This document shows, piece after piece, positions 8,599 through 19,523 of a stretch of DNA of 27,081 bases. The notes beneath the pieces were generated by a model. It did not search any database, was not told the DNA's origin, and saw nothing but the letters and a program-made list of their open reading frames with translations. Numbering within the stretch: position 1 is the first letter of the stretch; every line of letters begins with the position of its first letter. The position numbers and the translations under genes were made by a program. This DNA comes from Rachicladosporium sp. CCFEE 5018 (lineage: Eukaryota > Ascomycota > Dothideomycetes > Cladosporiales > Cladosporiaceae), in NCBI GenBank assembly GCA_002077045.2, contig KZ111153.1, positions 805,426 to 832,506 of the forward strand, given 5' to 3'.

Positions 8599-10557
8599 AT
8601 GCCTGGCAACATCCCAGATGCGTCTCTAGCTGCTCTCGCCTGCGCTCCTTGCCGGCGGCAGAAGCGTCGCTGCGACAAAGCTTTGCCCTCTTGCAGTCTA
8701 TGTACGCGGATTGGGAGAGACTGCGACTACAGCGTTCCCGCCAACAATGGCGAACGCGAGGGTGACAACGGTAAGGTGAACGGCGCGGAAGGACTAGTGA
8801 GAGTAGAGGATCTAGAGGCATTGAGAGAGCAGGTCAAAGCACTGGAGGAACTAGTGAAAGCGCGAGGTGGAATCACTGATGGAGGTGCAAACGGGGTCGT
8901 CGGCACCATGAGTGGAAGTACTAATGGGGCTACTGTCACTGGTGACGAAGCCATGGATCTCAGCGATCATAATGATGGAGCTTATGCCATCAACGGGGGT
9001 AGCGGTCTGACCTTGACGCCGCTCACTGGTTCCTCGACGCTGCAGTCTTCCGCGCACTCTTGGTCTCCCTTTGCTCACGCCAGCGTCGCCCCACCGTTCC
9101 CTTCGCTCTTCTTCCTCGATAGCCAGATGTTCACGTACGAGCGTTTCACGATCGCACCACCACATATAACGCTCCCGCAGTCCGCACTCCAGGCTCTGGG
9201 CTCCTCCGCGCAGCTACGCGAGATGATCGAGCACTATTTCCGCACTATTCATCTTCACTTGCCGATAGTGTCGCATATCAGACTGTACCAGCACATCGCA
9301 AATCCACTCCACGAGCCAGGCGCAGATATGGCATTGCTCTTCCTGGCCATGAAGTTGATCGTACTGAACGTGGGCGAGGGCGTAGCGGCGAGAGACGAGC
9401 GACTGTACGGCGAGTTGAAAGGCCTTCACGCCTTCGTGGAATCTCAGAATGGATTTTCGATCCAGCTCTTGCAGTCCGCGCTGCTTATTGCGTTGTATGA
9501 GATTGGTCACGGAATCTATCCAGCCGCCTACATGACGGTCGGTCACTGCGCTAGATTAGGTCATGCAATGGGGTTGCATACCCGCGACGCGCCAGAGATG
9601 CTAGCGCGGCCTGCTACCTGGACAGAGCAGGAGGAACGGCGAAGAGTGTGGTGGGGAATCGTAGCTTTAGACCGTTTTGTCAATATTGGCCATTCAGGAA
9701 AGCCTTTTGCGACCGCCGAGCCGGACGTGAACACGCATGTGCCTGGCAACGATGCTGGATGGGACAAAGGACAGATGTTTGTCGCTGCGCCCTTAGCTCT
9801 GTCAGCGAGTTTGACGACTGTCGCATCTCCTTTTGCAAGGACGTGCCAAGCTAGCCATCTGCTGGGCAAGGTGCTGAGGCATCTGGGAGACAAGGGCATG
9901 TCGCTTAATTATCGCTTCGACGAGGCTTTGCAACTTTCGCGTACACTTAGTGCGTTGGAAGACGCACTTAGGGGCGAGGCGAGCAATGAGGAGCTATCGC
10001 AGTATGAGCAGCCGCCGCTGTGCACAGCGCTGTCGATAACTTACTCAGCGATGCTGACGTTGTTCGACGCATACTCGTGCACCGAGCGGGCTGTGCCTGG
10101 TGCACCGGAGACTCAGCTGCAGATGCAGCAGGAAAGTATCGAGGGCATGTTCCGAGTGTCGGATCTTGCCATGCAGTTGGCCCGAAAGCTCCGCGATCAT
10201 CTGAACAGTACTGATGTAGCGGTATGTAGTTCGTTAGCGGTGGATTCGCTGTATCAGACAGCGGCGACATGTAAGCATTGGCCCTTTCTTAACGCACCGG
10301 TGAGGTCGCCAGCAGGATACCCGGCTGATGCAGTGTTGTACAGACGCCTGGTATATGCGAGAAAGCTCTGATGCGAGTACAGCGCATCTGCTTGCAGAAC
10401 TGAAGGACATCCTCAGGCTGGTGAGTCGACGGTGGCGAGTCGCTGGTAGGTTCAGTGCGACGTCGACTGATCACAGTCATGCTGACGACCTTGCGCAGGG
10501 GAGTATCTCAACTTCGTGGAAGCTACAGAGTTCCAGAACGCTGGGGCGATCAGGTGA
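8599..10557 (+). CDS. Zn2Cys6 transcription factor (spliced, three exons)
   Basis: Exons 8599-10270, 10344-10445 and 10499-10557 give 610 residues. The binuclear zinc cluster is at C15, C18, C25, C32, C35 and C42 (CAPCRRQKRRC, CSLCTRIGRDC), followed by a short acidic helix that may dimerise and a fungal-specific regulatory domain (about 210-430, including IEHYFRTIHLHLPIVSH and ERRRVWWGIVALDRF). Intron 1 (73 nt, GTAAGC..CAG) restores a Tyr codon and continues YAWYMRESSDAS. Intron 2 (53 nt, GTAGGT..GCGCAG, branch GCTGAC) joins RRWRVAG to EYLNFVEATEF, the usual C-terminal pattern of this family. Reading through the first donor instead gives an unrelated tail ending at 10371. An in-frame ATG at 8539 could add 20 residues. 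Target genes are unknown; the divergent MDR gene is a candidate. Confidence 0.85.
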
Positions 10558-12569
10558 CGCAAGTGAGGTGTTGTGTTCCGTGCCAGGCGACTGTTGTGTG
10601 AGACTCCACACGCGCATGATTAGCTGTGACACAGCTCGTCCTGTATGTGAAGTCAGCGAACGAAAGTGGTATGTGTATCCGTGCGAGGTATGCTAGGGTC
10701 ATCCGAAAATCAGCGAAGCCCGAGAGCCTGGTCTCTCGTATAACTGTGCAGTGGTGGCTGCAACAGGCGGCTCCCGAGAAGGGGAGTGCGGACCCAGTCG
10801 CACAGCATGACCGGCGCGGACGAGTTATGTGGTCCCAGATGCATCTCTGCAACCGATCTTGGTGCTGTGCTGGCGGCACCTGGTGCTCGTAGTGGCCACC
10901 GGTGTTGAGATGGCGTTGCATATGCCTGTGTGATCATTGTCGGACACTCTCAGTAGCGCCTCTCAGCTGCGCTCGAGTAAGGAAGGGATGCAAGGTATGG
11001 GCTTCTCATTCGGACAGCATTCGCAGATGATCAATGTCGTGCCTTGCCTTGTACTGGAGACAGAGCAGCGGCCAACATCTCCCCAATGTGGGTGCATGAA
11101 TGCATACCCACGACAAGCCTCCGTGTATTCGTGAGAGGGGAATATTGGATGTGTATGACTCGATGTGTTCGGGGCTGTACTATCAGCAAGTCCAGCCTAC
11201 AAGAGACGCAGCCATGCAACAAAGTATCTATCGATGGACCTGTGCTCGTTACCTTGCTTTGATACAAATATTAGTCCAACGAGACCATCCGGCCGCGGGA
11301 TAGAGCGTCCGGAGTGGTCGCCGTGCTGGTCAGCCAAGCCTGGTATGTAGCGTCCCACAACAGGGTGTATGAAAGACGGCGCAATCCTCGTCATTAGCTG
11401 AATCACTTTTGGAATTGCGCTGTGTCACATAGCACGTAGCTGGACCCGGACACTCTCGCTTGAGTGGCGTCAATGCCACCCCACCACAAGATTCGTCGGC
11501 AATCTTGACCCATCGCACATATATCCACGAACCCGGAGATGCACTGGGTCAGTCGTCCTGTTCCAAAGTCCCTTGCCTGCGGATGTTGCGGAAGAGCGAT
11601 CGCCTTGTGCAACCCAGTGCGAGTCTCGGCAGTCGGTGATGCCGTAAGTGCACACCTGCATGGGAAGCGTTACAGTTGTTAGCTGCATAGGGAGGGGACC
11701 ATGTCGATAGGCGTTGATATGTCGGGCGGTCTTACACCGCAACGCCTCTACAGGGCTGCCACGCGTACGGTAATGTGTCGGTACCTGCGGAGAATTTGCG
11801 ACTGGCTCATTTGATCACGAAGAGCTGCGAAGAGTGAGAGTTACGACCGCTGCAACGTTCATGTGGCGAATGCATGGCTACGAGATGGAGCTGGCTATCG
11901 GATGCAGTCGTGAGCTCCGAAATAGAGTTCGCGTAGAGTTCGAGCTCACGCGAATCACGGCAACTACTTGTGACAATCGATCGACCCGAGGCCACGTTGT
12001 CGGGACAAAGTCTAAAGCCACCAGAAATCTGGGTACGGAAGCACCGCAGGAAAGTATCGGATCTACAGAAAGAATTCGACTTGTACCGAACAATCTAAGG
12101 GGGCCCTGTCCAAGTCTGTGAGGGCGTCCGAGGTGACGAGTTGCGCCTCCATGGCATCTGTGGCTCGGTGTGCTACGCATCGAGACACTGTGCGAGATCG
12201 CACAAGGCCGTGCTTTGGAGTCAGCACGAATGGGACTCGTTTCATGCACCACTAGCGAATACCAGCAGCATGGGTCGCACGTCCCGAGCCGGGACGAGAC
12301 CAAAATGCGGACTCGCCTGATAAAGTGTGTGGTGAACCCCTCTGTTGCGCTCGTCGTTCGTACTGTGCGGATTTCATCCATTTTTCCTTCGTAGATAGGG
12401 TGGCTGTTTTGCGTTCGAAGTCAGGCGAGCATCTAGCCCTATCTCATGTCACATTCGCCGTGATCTGCACTCTATCATGCATGGCAGGTCGACCGACGAT
12501 CCGCTAAAAAGTGATCTGTACCAGCTTGTCGGCGTCACCCAACAAGAGGCGTCCTGAAGGCGGCAACCT
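10558..12569. other. 2-kb gap without a recognisable gene
   Basis: Many short frames on both strands, none with family resemblance or convincing composition. The longest are about 123 codons (10550-10921, minus), 167 codons (11878-12381, minus) and 95 codons (11834-12121, plus). I saw no tRNA, long repeat or transposase relic. The right end presumably contains the promoter of the first methyltransferase. Confidence 0.4.
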
Positions 12570-14198
12570 ATGGCGTACGCGATTTGTCAACTTCGCATGT
12601 TTGCATTGTCGACTAACGAACGGGTAGGCTGAGGCTTGCAGACATTCTCGAACCTGGCACGTTGGCTCTCAGCCCATCGACTCCAAGCCCGCATCAAGCC
12701 CAGCTCTACACCACATCCCATGGCACTCGGATCCAGGCTTTCGAAGAGAATGGTCGCTGGTACCATGCATGGCGCCAGGGCTTGTACCCATTTCCCTGCG
12801 ACAATGTACGAGACGTGTTGCAGCGAACATCTTACATTGCGCGTGCACTGATCCCATGTGCAGCCCGAGCGAAACCTATACGACATCTTGCACAATCTCG
12901 TGCATTATTCGATACTGCAGCAAACAGGTCCAATTGGCCGAGATCACCAAGGAAGGATGAGGCCAACCCAGTTGGCTTGTCCCATGGTCGCCAAGTCGCC
13001 AGGCAGCATTCTGGACATTGGTTGTGGGAGTGGAATTTGGGCCGCCGACATAGCTACGTGAGCGCTGTGCGTGGCTTATAAGTCGATGACCTGCTGACCC
13101 TTTCGCAGCCGATATCCGGACGCTGAAGTATGTCCTACTTCACTATTATTCGTTACTTGTGAACGGGAAAACTGACGAGAGTGCCTAGGTGACTGGTGTG
13201 GACATCGTTGGCGGTCAGCCCGAGTATGACATCTGCAATCTTGCGACAACGACAAAGGACTGACAGCTTTTGTAGCCACGGAGCACCAAACTTGAGGTGG
13301 AAGACACCTGACCATGGCGGCAGTGGCTTCGATCTCGAAGATGCGCAATGGAACTTCCCCTTGAACTCATTTGACCTCATTCACGCGGGTCATCTGTGTG
13401 GTGCTGTCCCAGATTGGTCGAGATTTTTCGCCAAAGTCTACCGGTAAGCCTGACCTTCTCCTGCAAATGACACCGTCCTCAACGCCGCTGTCAGCTTCGC
13501 TGCGGCAGTGTCCATGTGGTCTCTAAATCCCACGAGAAGTTGTTCGAGAGCCTCGAACTGCCAACACTGTGCATGTTCCAGGCAATCGCACTGTACATCA
13601 GCAGCCGTGGGTTGTAAGATAGATGCGCGTGACGAGTGCATCTGTCACAAAAGCGACACGCCCGAGTCTTACGGACTCACATGCTGACTCGAGGCAGACA
13701 TCTACGATACGACGGCAACTTCGAGCAATTTGAAATCGACTATGAGCCGCGTTACGACGACGGGGCTGAGATAGCCAATCCGCGACTATTCGATTGGTGG
13801 AAGCGGATGCAACTCGCATTGCCTGACAAGCCCATCACCTGCCCAAACATCGGAGAGTCCCTGCATCACGCAGGCTTCGTTGACATCCAACATAAGCCTT
13901 ACCGTCTCCCTCTCGCAAATGATCAAAACGATATGCTCAGCTACGCAACTTTGGTCAATTCAGCTCACGAAGACAAGACAGCATCATCTTTTCATGGGCT
14001 CACTATGGGTCCCTTCACTCGACATCTTCACTGGACGCGGGAACAAGTGGACCGCTTCGTCTCAGAGCTTCCACTTAGCGACAAGCGTGCATACCATGTG
14101 CTGTAAGTGATGTCGCAAGTCCAGAATTGCTTTTCGTGAACTGACAACATCGTAGGAATATCTGGACCGCTCGTAAGCCTGGCCCAGATGACAGATGA
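12570..14198 (+). CDS. LaeA-like SAM-dependent methyltransferase A (spliced)
   Basis: Proposed exons: 12570-12574, 12628-12805, 12864-13057, 13109-13127, 13189-13223, 13276-13443, 13698-14102, 14156-14198; total 348 residues. An N-terminal RWYHAWRQGLYPFPCDN segment precedes ERNLYDILHNLVHY and the SAM-binding motif I LDIGCGSGIWAADIA (about 111-125). Next come RYPDAEVTGVDIVGGQ, SFDLIHAGHLCGAVPDW and FEQFEIDYEPRYDDG. The C-terminus has the family's HWTREQVDRF and a final NIWTARKPG. All introns have GT..AG ends and most have CTGAC/CTAAC branch points. LaeA-type proteins are nuclear methyltransferase-like regulators of secondary metabolism and development; members of this broad family often have unknown substrates. 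The 5-nt first exon (ATGGC) is the least certain part. The sixth intron is unusually long at 254 nt. The downstream neighbour is a paralog. Confidence 0.75.
13444..13697 (+). other. Unusually long intron in methyltransferase A
   Basis: Donor GTAAGC; branch TGCTGAC and acceptor GAGGCAG at the 3' end. Length is 254 nt against 57 nt at the same position and phase in the paralog. A possible early acceptor (gctgtcag, ending 13494) would open a Cys-rich frame to 13686, and a donor at 13636 would return to the gene's frame, so a 47-codon alternative exon (13495-13635) is possible. Confidence 0.5.
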
Positions 14199-15308
14199 AA
14201 GATCGTTGATTGTATGAAGACGACGAGAAGGAACATCCTACGCGACTCTTCTACTACTGTAGAATCGCAGCTGATGTGTGCCTGCGCATTTACGGGCCCG
14301 GTCGGCAGAATACTCCGCTTGGAGGGCCAACACAAGCCGTGCCTGGAAGCGATGCTGCGGGGGCTGACTCGAGCGATGCACGAGTGCGCAGAAGGTAACC
14401 CGGGAGTCTGGCGAGTGGTCGGAGATCGGCAGGCCGGCATACATGGCCGTTAGGCGCGCGTCCCGTGGTCGGGGACACGTCAAGCTCGCAGTGGAGAGGC
14501 TGGCCAGACAAGTCTCGTACACTACAATGTGCTTGTGTGGTAATGATGTTCACTTGGTAGCACGAGCGGTAAAGAATGCTCGAAAATTGATTGCGTTCAG
14601 CGATGCATCAGCGGATCGAAAGAAGGTGCGAGTAAATCGCTACATACAAGATTAGTTGGCGCAGACTCGGTAATCACCGCTTTGCCCGAAACGTAGGACT
14701 CAAGACCATGGACCACTTGCGCCTGCAGTCGGCGAGGGCGCGCTCGGAGAAGTTTGCTCGTCTTCTGTTGCATGGGATCCCAGATCGAGCTCAGGTACAT
14801 GTAGTCAGCATAACCGTTCACAAGTTTTCTGTAATTCATCAGAACACCGTCGAATGATTGAGAGCGATCAATTCTCTGTCGCATCGGAGCACCATCCTCA
14901 CCACGGCTCGGGAGCGCGTATGTGCATGCATTTCGATCCCGACAGACAGGTGTACGGGAACACTGCTGAACCGCTAGAGGCGCGGCAAGCACCCAGATTG
15001 GCCAGATTCACGCTCCAACAGCCACCAAAGCGGAAGCGCAGGTTCGGGACTACCACATTCCCTGCGCACGCGAAACACTGCATGATCGATACCAGCGTCT
15101 TGGTTCTGTGCTACGGAATTACGAGGTGTAGCATGAGCGCACCGGTCGAATGCAGTCTGATAGGCAGTGCGAGGAGGTATATGGACGGAGGTAAGTCCCG
15201 AGTCCTGTGCTCGATTTCTCAGGTCGTCTCTGAGTGGTCTCTGTCTCTCGCTGCATCTTGCGTAAGTGGGCATACGAGTGTGCGTCACGGGTCCTGCACC
15301 TTTTAGCA
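14199..15308. other. Spacer between the two methyltransferase genes
   Basis: 1.1 kb separating the paralogs. No third copy or remnant of motif I was found. Short frames on both strands lack similarity. The right end carries the promoter of methyltransferase B. Confidence 0.4.
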
Positions 15309-16754
15309 ATGAACGGCGGTGCTCCAGCGCCTCCAGGTCCGCATCGTGGCAACCTAGAGTATATCCTCAATCCCGAAGTTCACGACGGCGCCCCAGGTAG
15401 GAGGGTCAGCACAGTCTCCAAACATGGACGGAATTACCACTCATTCTTGGCTGGCCGCTGCCCGTATCCTTGTGATGAGGTGAGTCTGGGCCAGTGTCCT
15501 GTGTCCGCCGGAATGTTGAGCTGAGGGTGACGCGACAGGACGCCCGCAATGCGTTCGGTCATATACAGTGGTTGATCTACAGCTGGTATGAAGGACAGCG
15601 CTCGATGTACCAGCGCCCAAGGCCATCAAATCCGCCGATACCGCTGCTGGTCGGTATGGAGCACAAGAAGGTGGTGGATATGGGATGTGGAAGCGGTTTG
15701 TGGCCGTTGGCGATTGCCGAGTAAGTTGAGTACTATGGCATCGGTCGCAGCCCTGAGTATTGACAACTTCTCGCAGGGGATATCCAGGCATTAAGGTACA
15801 TCTCCCGAACACACCGCGGGCCGAATGCAATTGACGACACCGTAGGTTGTCGGCGTCGATATCTCAGGAGGCCAGGTAGAGTTGGTTGCACGTTGCTGCT
15901 GTGCCCCATGGATGGAAGCTGACCCTCGTAGGCCAAGGGAACACTTCGATGTGACGTTCCTGACCCACGACACTGATCTATCGCCGAGAGGACCTCTGGA
16001 CATCGAAGGCGACTGGAGGCGCATCGAGGATGACCAATCGTACATTCGATTTGCTCATCTGGGACATTGTATCGCCGACTGGCCCTCAGTGCTCGAGAAG
16101 ACATTTCAGTAGAGGCCCAAACCTGACTTTGGCGGTTGGAATGTCATTGCTGACCACAAGGCCAGTAAACTCGAGCCCGAGAAAGGGTACATCGAAATCA
16201 TGGACTTCGACTGGTCCATGCGAACCGATGCAGTGCACCAGCTACAGCCTCTGTCACCCGCACTGCAATTCTGCTCCGCACTCGACTTCGCAATGCATCG
16301 CCGCGGCACGCCGTCGCGCCTTCTCGACCGCACACGACAGCTGGAAAGCATAGGGTATGATCAGATACAGCACAGGATCCACCGGATACCGCTGTTCCGA
16401 GGCCTTACATATGACGGCATGGGTCGCGACAGACATGACGCTGCGATGTCCGCTAATCTGTCGTACATCATTACCGAGTTCAAGCTGCTCGAGAATCTTA
16501 GCCTGAGCGCCTTTGTGGAAGAATGCGGCATGACCGAGCAGGACGCCAGAGCGTTGATCCAGCAGTGCGAGGCGTTCGTCTGTGATGATACGAACTCGAC
16601 GTTCGTGAATCTGTGAGACCGCCTTACCGCAATTCTAGGTCGAAGCAGTGCTGATGAGAGCTGTAGACACGTCTGGACCGCAAGGAGACCAGAGAGGCGG
16701 CTGTGGCCGTATGTTACAAGAGCTGCGCATATCGGAACACGTTCGAAAATGTGA
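15309..16754 (+). CDS. LaeA-like SAM-dependent methyltransferase B (spliced)
   Basis: Exons 15309-15479, 15539-15720, 15777-15795, 15846-15880, 15932-16108, 16166-16612 and 16667-16754 give 372 residues. Order: GRNYHSFLAGRCPYPCDE, a helix ending LIYSWYEGQRSMYQRP, motif I VVDMGCGSGLWPLAIAE (about 102-118), YPGIKVVGVDISGGQ, FLTHDTDLSPRGPLD, LGHCIADWPSVLEKTF, KGYIEIMDFDW, and a C-terminal FVNLHVWTARRP. Six introns (50-59 nt) match those of methyltransferase A in position and phase. Intron 15881-15931 is inferred from that match: its donor GTTGGT is weak and it can be read through in frame. Without the last intron the protein would stop at 16616, lacking the conserved VWTARRP end. About 22 residues follow that motif. 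The segment SYIRFAHLGHC fits the family poorly (see findings). Function is inferred from the family only. Confidence 0.72.
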
Positions 16755-16919
16755 TGAGGAAGTTGAGATTATGATAGAGAAAGCTGGAAATCGCCGCTCA
16801 TGCAGGTGCGGGAACGAGGGAGATTCATGAAGGCAAGATGTACAAACAGCAACGACACTCACCTCCAACCGCACGTTCCTTGCGAAACTTTGGCCACCAA
16901 GCACGCCTCACGCAATCGC

Positions 16920-18023
16920 TTACAACTTACTGACCTCCAAGACAGCTTTCCCGAAGTTCTTGCCCGAGAAGAGACCCAGCAGACCCTCGCCAGCATTGTC
17001 AATCCCCTCTGTAACACTCATCTCTGCCTTGAACGTCCCCTCCGATATCCATTTCTGCACGTTCTCCTGATGCTCCTTGTGGTACTTCGGTCCCATATTC
17101 TCGTCGCTGACAATGAACCCTTGCATCTTCAACCTCTTGGCCACGAACTGCATCATATTCTTCACCCCGTACGCTTGATCGGGCGGCGTATTGTACTGGC
17201 TAATCATGCCACATGCGATGATGCGGCCGAAGTTGTTGAGGCTTGCGATTGCGGCCGAGAGTTGCACGCCACCAACGTTCTCATAGTAGATGTCGATGCC
17301 GTTGAGCGCGAGGCGCTGGAGGGCTTGAAGTGGGTCCTCTTTCTTGTAGTTGAAGCCAGCGTCGAAGTTCAGGTCCTTGGTGATGAAGTCGAGCTTCTTG
17401 TCGTCACCGACAGAGCCGATGACTTTGAGGCCTTCGTGCTTGGCGAGCTGGCCGACGAGCTGACCGACAGCACCGGAAGCGGCGGAGATGAAGATTGTCT
17501 CGCCTTTCTTTGGCTGGCCCTATAATCTTGTTAATTCGTTGCCACGCCCTTCAAGGTTTGGTGTTCCTACAATCTCGTAGAAGGAGCTGTATGCTGTGAG
17601 TCCAGGCATGCCCAGCGCGCCTGTATAGAGCTTCGGGTCCAAGTTGTATTTGTTGTCCAGCACCTCACTGGCATCGGCGATCTCTTTTGACAGCGCTTCG
17701 TACTCCACGGTGCCCATTCTAGCGACCTTGATGACATCGCCAGACTTGTACTTGCTGTTGTCACTCTTCAGGACTGTCGCGACAGCACCATTGGTCACGG
17801 GCTTGTTGAGCTCGAATGGCGGAGAGTAGGACTTGGCCTCCGGCTTGCGCATGCGGCCACGTTGGTACGGGTCAAAGGAGACATAATTTGTCTTGACCGT
17901 GATCCCGCCCTTAGGAGGCGCCTGCTCGGTGTCGAAGTCGGTGGACTGGATCTTGATGTGCTCGCCCACGACTGGCAGGCCAGATGGGTGGGCAGTGTAG
18001 TAGAGACCTTTGTTTTGAACCAT
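16920..18023 (-). CDS. Prostaglandin-reductase/alkenal-reductase-type MDR enzyme ending in SKL
   Basis: Two exons (18023-17571 and 17519-16920) give 350 residues, the usual length of the NADP-dependent leukotriene B4 12-hydroxydehydrogenase/2-alkenal reductase branch of the MDR superfamily. Visible features are NYVSFDPYQRGRMR near residues 46-59, GALGMPGLTAYSSFYEI before the intron, the nucleotide-binding motif AASGAVG at 164-170, KVIGSVGDDKK, FNYKKED and GIDIYYENVGG. The 51-nt intron (17570-17520; GTAGGA..TTATAG) is phase 0 and restores the frame to GQPKKGETIFIS. Start 18023 is the first in-frame ATG, with AAAATGG context. Such enzymes reduce the double bond of alpha,beta-unsaturated carbonyls using NADPH. 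The protein ends VLEVSKL, so SKL may act as a peroxisomal signal. It is divergent from the Maf gene. Confidence 0.87.
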
Positions 18024-18579
18024 TTTGACGCGCTTGGGGATGGAGATCCGAGAATTGGTCGCTGAAGAGGAGGATGGACGGCGATTATATGAAGAATAGC
18101 TCACCCTGTCTTTGACTTACCTGCTTAGCAATACGACTTTGCCATGTCGGTGGAGCGCCGGTTTTGCATCAGATGCCGGCCGTATCTTGCCAATTCGAGT
18201 GCTCCACGTATCGGCGGTCTTTCGGATTGATAGGTCATCTGAATACATTACCTCGGTGCTCAATGCAACGGAAGTATTGCCATAAGCGCTCATCGCCCCG
18301 CCGCAGCACCTATGAAAGATCGTGACAGCATGACGTCGGCCCCGGAGGTGGGTCGCGGTACTAAAGACCGACTTTATCTTTGTAGTGGATGGGATGATGG
18401 TGTGTCAAGAGCGGGCTTCGGGGTAGGTAGACAACTCAGATCGCATTGGGAGGCACGGACGCTGCTTCCTACATACATTCATGAAGCCACTCAGTAGCAA
18501 TACCTTTGCCATCAATCTGTAGAACCAAGGAGACCATTACAGCTGCCTCCTTCCTTCCAGAGCGCAGCGGTCAGATAAC
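18024..18579. promoter_or_regulatory. Divergent promoter, MDR enzyme and Maf gene
   Basis: 556 bp between two outward-facing starts. No strong TATA or known operator was identified; the only internal frame (18312-18497) is short and unremarkable. Confidence 0.4.
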
Positions 18580-19523
18580 ATGTCTGACACTAAAACCCCA
18601 CGGGAGCCGCCCCCAGCATACGAAGATGATCACAAGCCCGCGGCGGCCAATGGCTCAGCAGCGCCAGCACCAGGTGGAACAGGCGCCAGAGGCCCAAGGG
18701 CACCTTTACCTCTCAATCTGCCTGCGTTGAACATGATCAAAGGGAAGCGGATCATCCTCGCTTCAGCATCGCCACGACGCCGCCAGCTATTGGCGCAGGT
18801 AAGCTGCTCCCTATATCTCTCTTTGCCTTGGTTTCTCTCGTAGCAAATATTCACACAGCATGGACGGGCGGAAGCTTGCGCTAGACTCGTTCGTTGCGCA
18901 ACATAGTAACACCGTGTCCGAAGATTGGCCTCACAAACCTCGAGATTCACCCTTCGCCACTATCTGAGGATCTGTCGCACGCCCTCCCACCTTTTCAGTA
19001 CGTGCTACAGACCGCTCAGCAGAAGGCGACATCAGTGTATGCCGCGACAATAGACTCGCCACCCGAAGAGCCCGCACTAGTCATCGCCGCAGACACAGTG
19101 ATCTCAACACATCTAGGCGAGATTCTTGAGAAGCCTCGAAGCGAGCGGGAGCACGTTGAGATGCTGAAGAAGCTGCGAGACGAGAGCGGAGGCTGGCACA
19201 AAGTCTATACCGCTGTTGTCTGCATGGCGCCGCTGGACACGCCCATCGACCCTGGGTACGCGATGGAGACGCACGTGGAGGAAACGGCGGTCAAGTTCGA
19301 CCAGAGTGTAACGGACGAGTTGATACTGTCTTACGTGAGGACGAGGGAGGGTGCGGATAAGGCTGGTGGGTATGGTATACAGGGACTGGGTACTATTTTG
19401 ATCGAGAAGATCGATGGGACATTTGACAATGTGGTTGGACTGCCGCTGAGAGCAACACTGCAGATGATTGAGAAGGTCGTGATCGAGCCCAGCGTACCGC
19501 AGGAGGTGGACAATGTGTTGTGA
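18580..19523 (+). CDS. Maf-family nucleoside triphosphate pyrophosphatase
   Basis: Two exons (18580-18798 and 18924-19523) give 272 residues. After a Pro/Ala/Gly-rich extension (about 1-50) comes the Maf signature IILASASPRRRQLLAQ (58-73). Across a 125-nt phase-0 intron the frame resumes IGLTNLEIHPS. Further family motifs are the acidic SEDL, YVLQTAQQKA, LVIAADTVI with the catalytic Asp, ILEKPRSEREHVEML, GWHKVYTAVV, and GGYGIQGLGTILIEKIDG with NVVGLPLR. Maf proteins hydrolyse dTTP/UTP or modified nucleotides to the monophosphate and pyrophosphate; they act in nucleotide-pool cleaning and, in bacteria, septum inhibition. All core motifs are present, so it is probably active. The intron is longer than its neighbours; an earlier acceptor at 18843 would lead to a stop codon. 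Confidence 0.88.

Noticed and set aside
10328..10696. Independent small gene on the plus strand
   Set aside because: Its first part is the spliced C-terminal exon of the Zn2Cys6 factor (WYMRESSDAS.., RRWRVAG), so it is not a separate gene.
16800..17525. Plus-strand frame of 241 codons
   Set aside because: It is the antisense of the alkenal-reductase-like gene, whose minus-strand translation has clear MDR motifs; the plus frame has a Leu/Val-rich composition typical of an antisense shadow.
7265..18023. A biosynthetic gene cluster (two MDR enzymes, Zn2Cys6 factor, two methyltransferases)
   Set aside because: No PKS, NRPS, terpene synthase, P450 or transporter is present, and a 2-kb gap plus housekeeping neighbours separate the genes; a cluster edge outside the window cannot be excluded.
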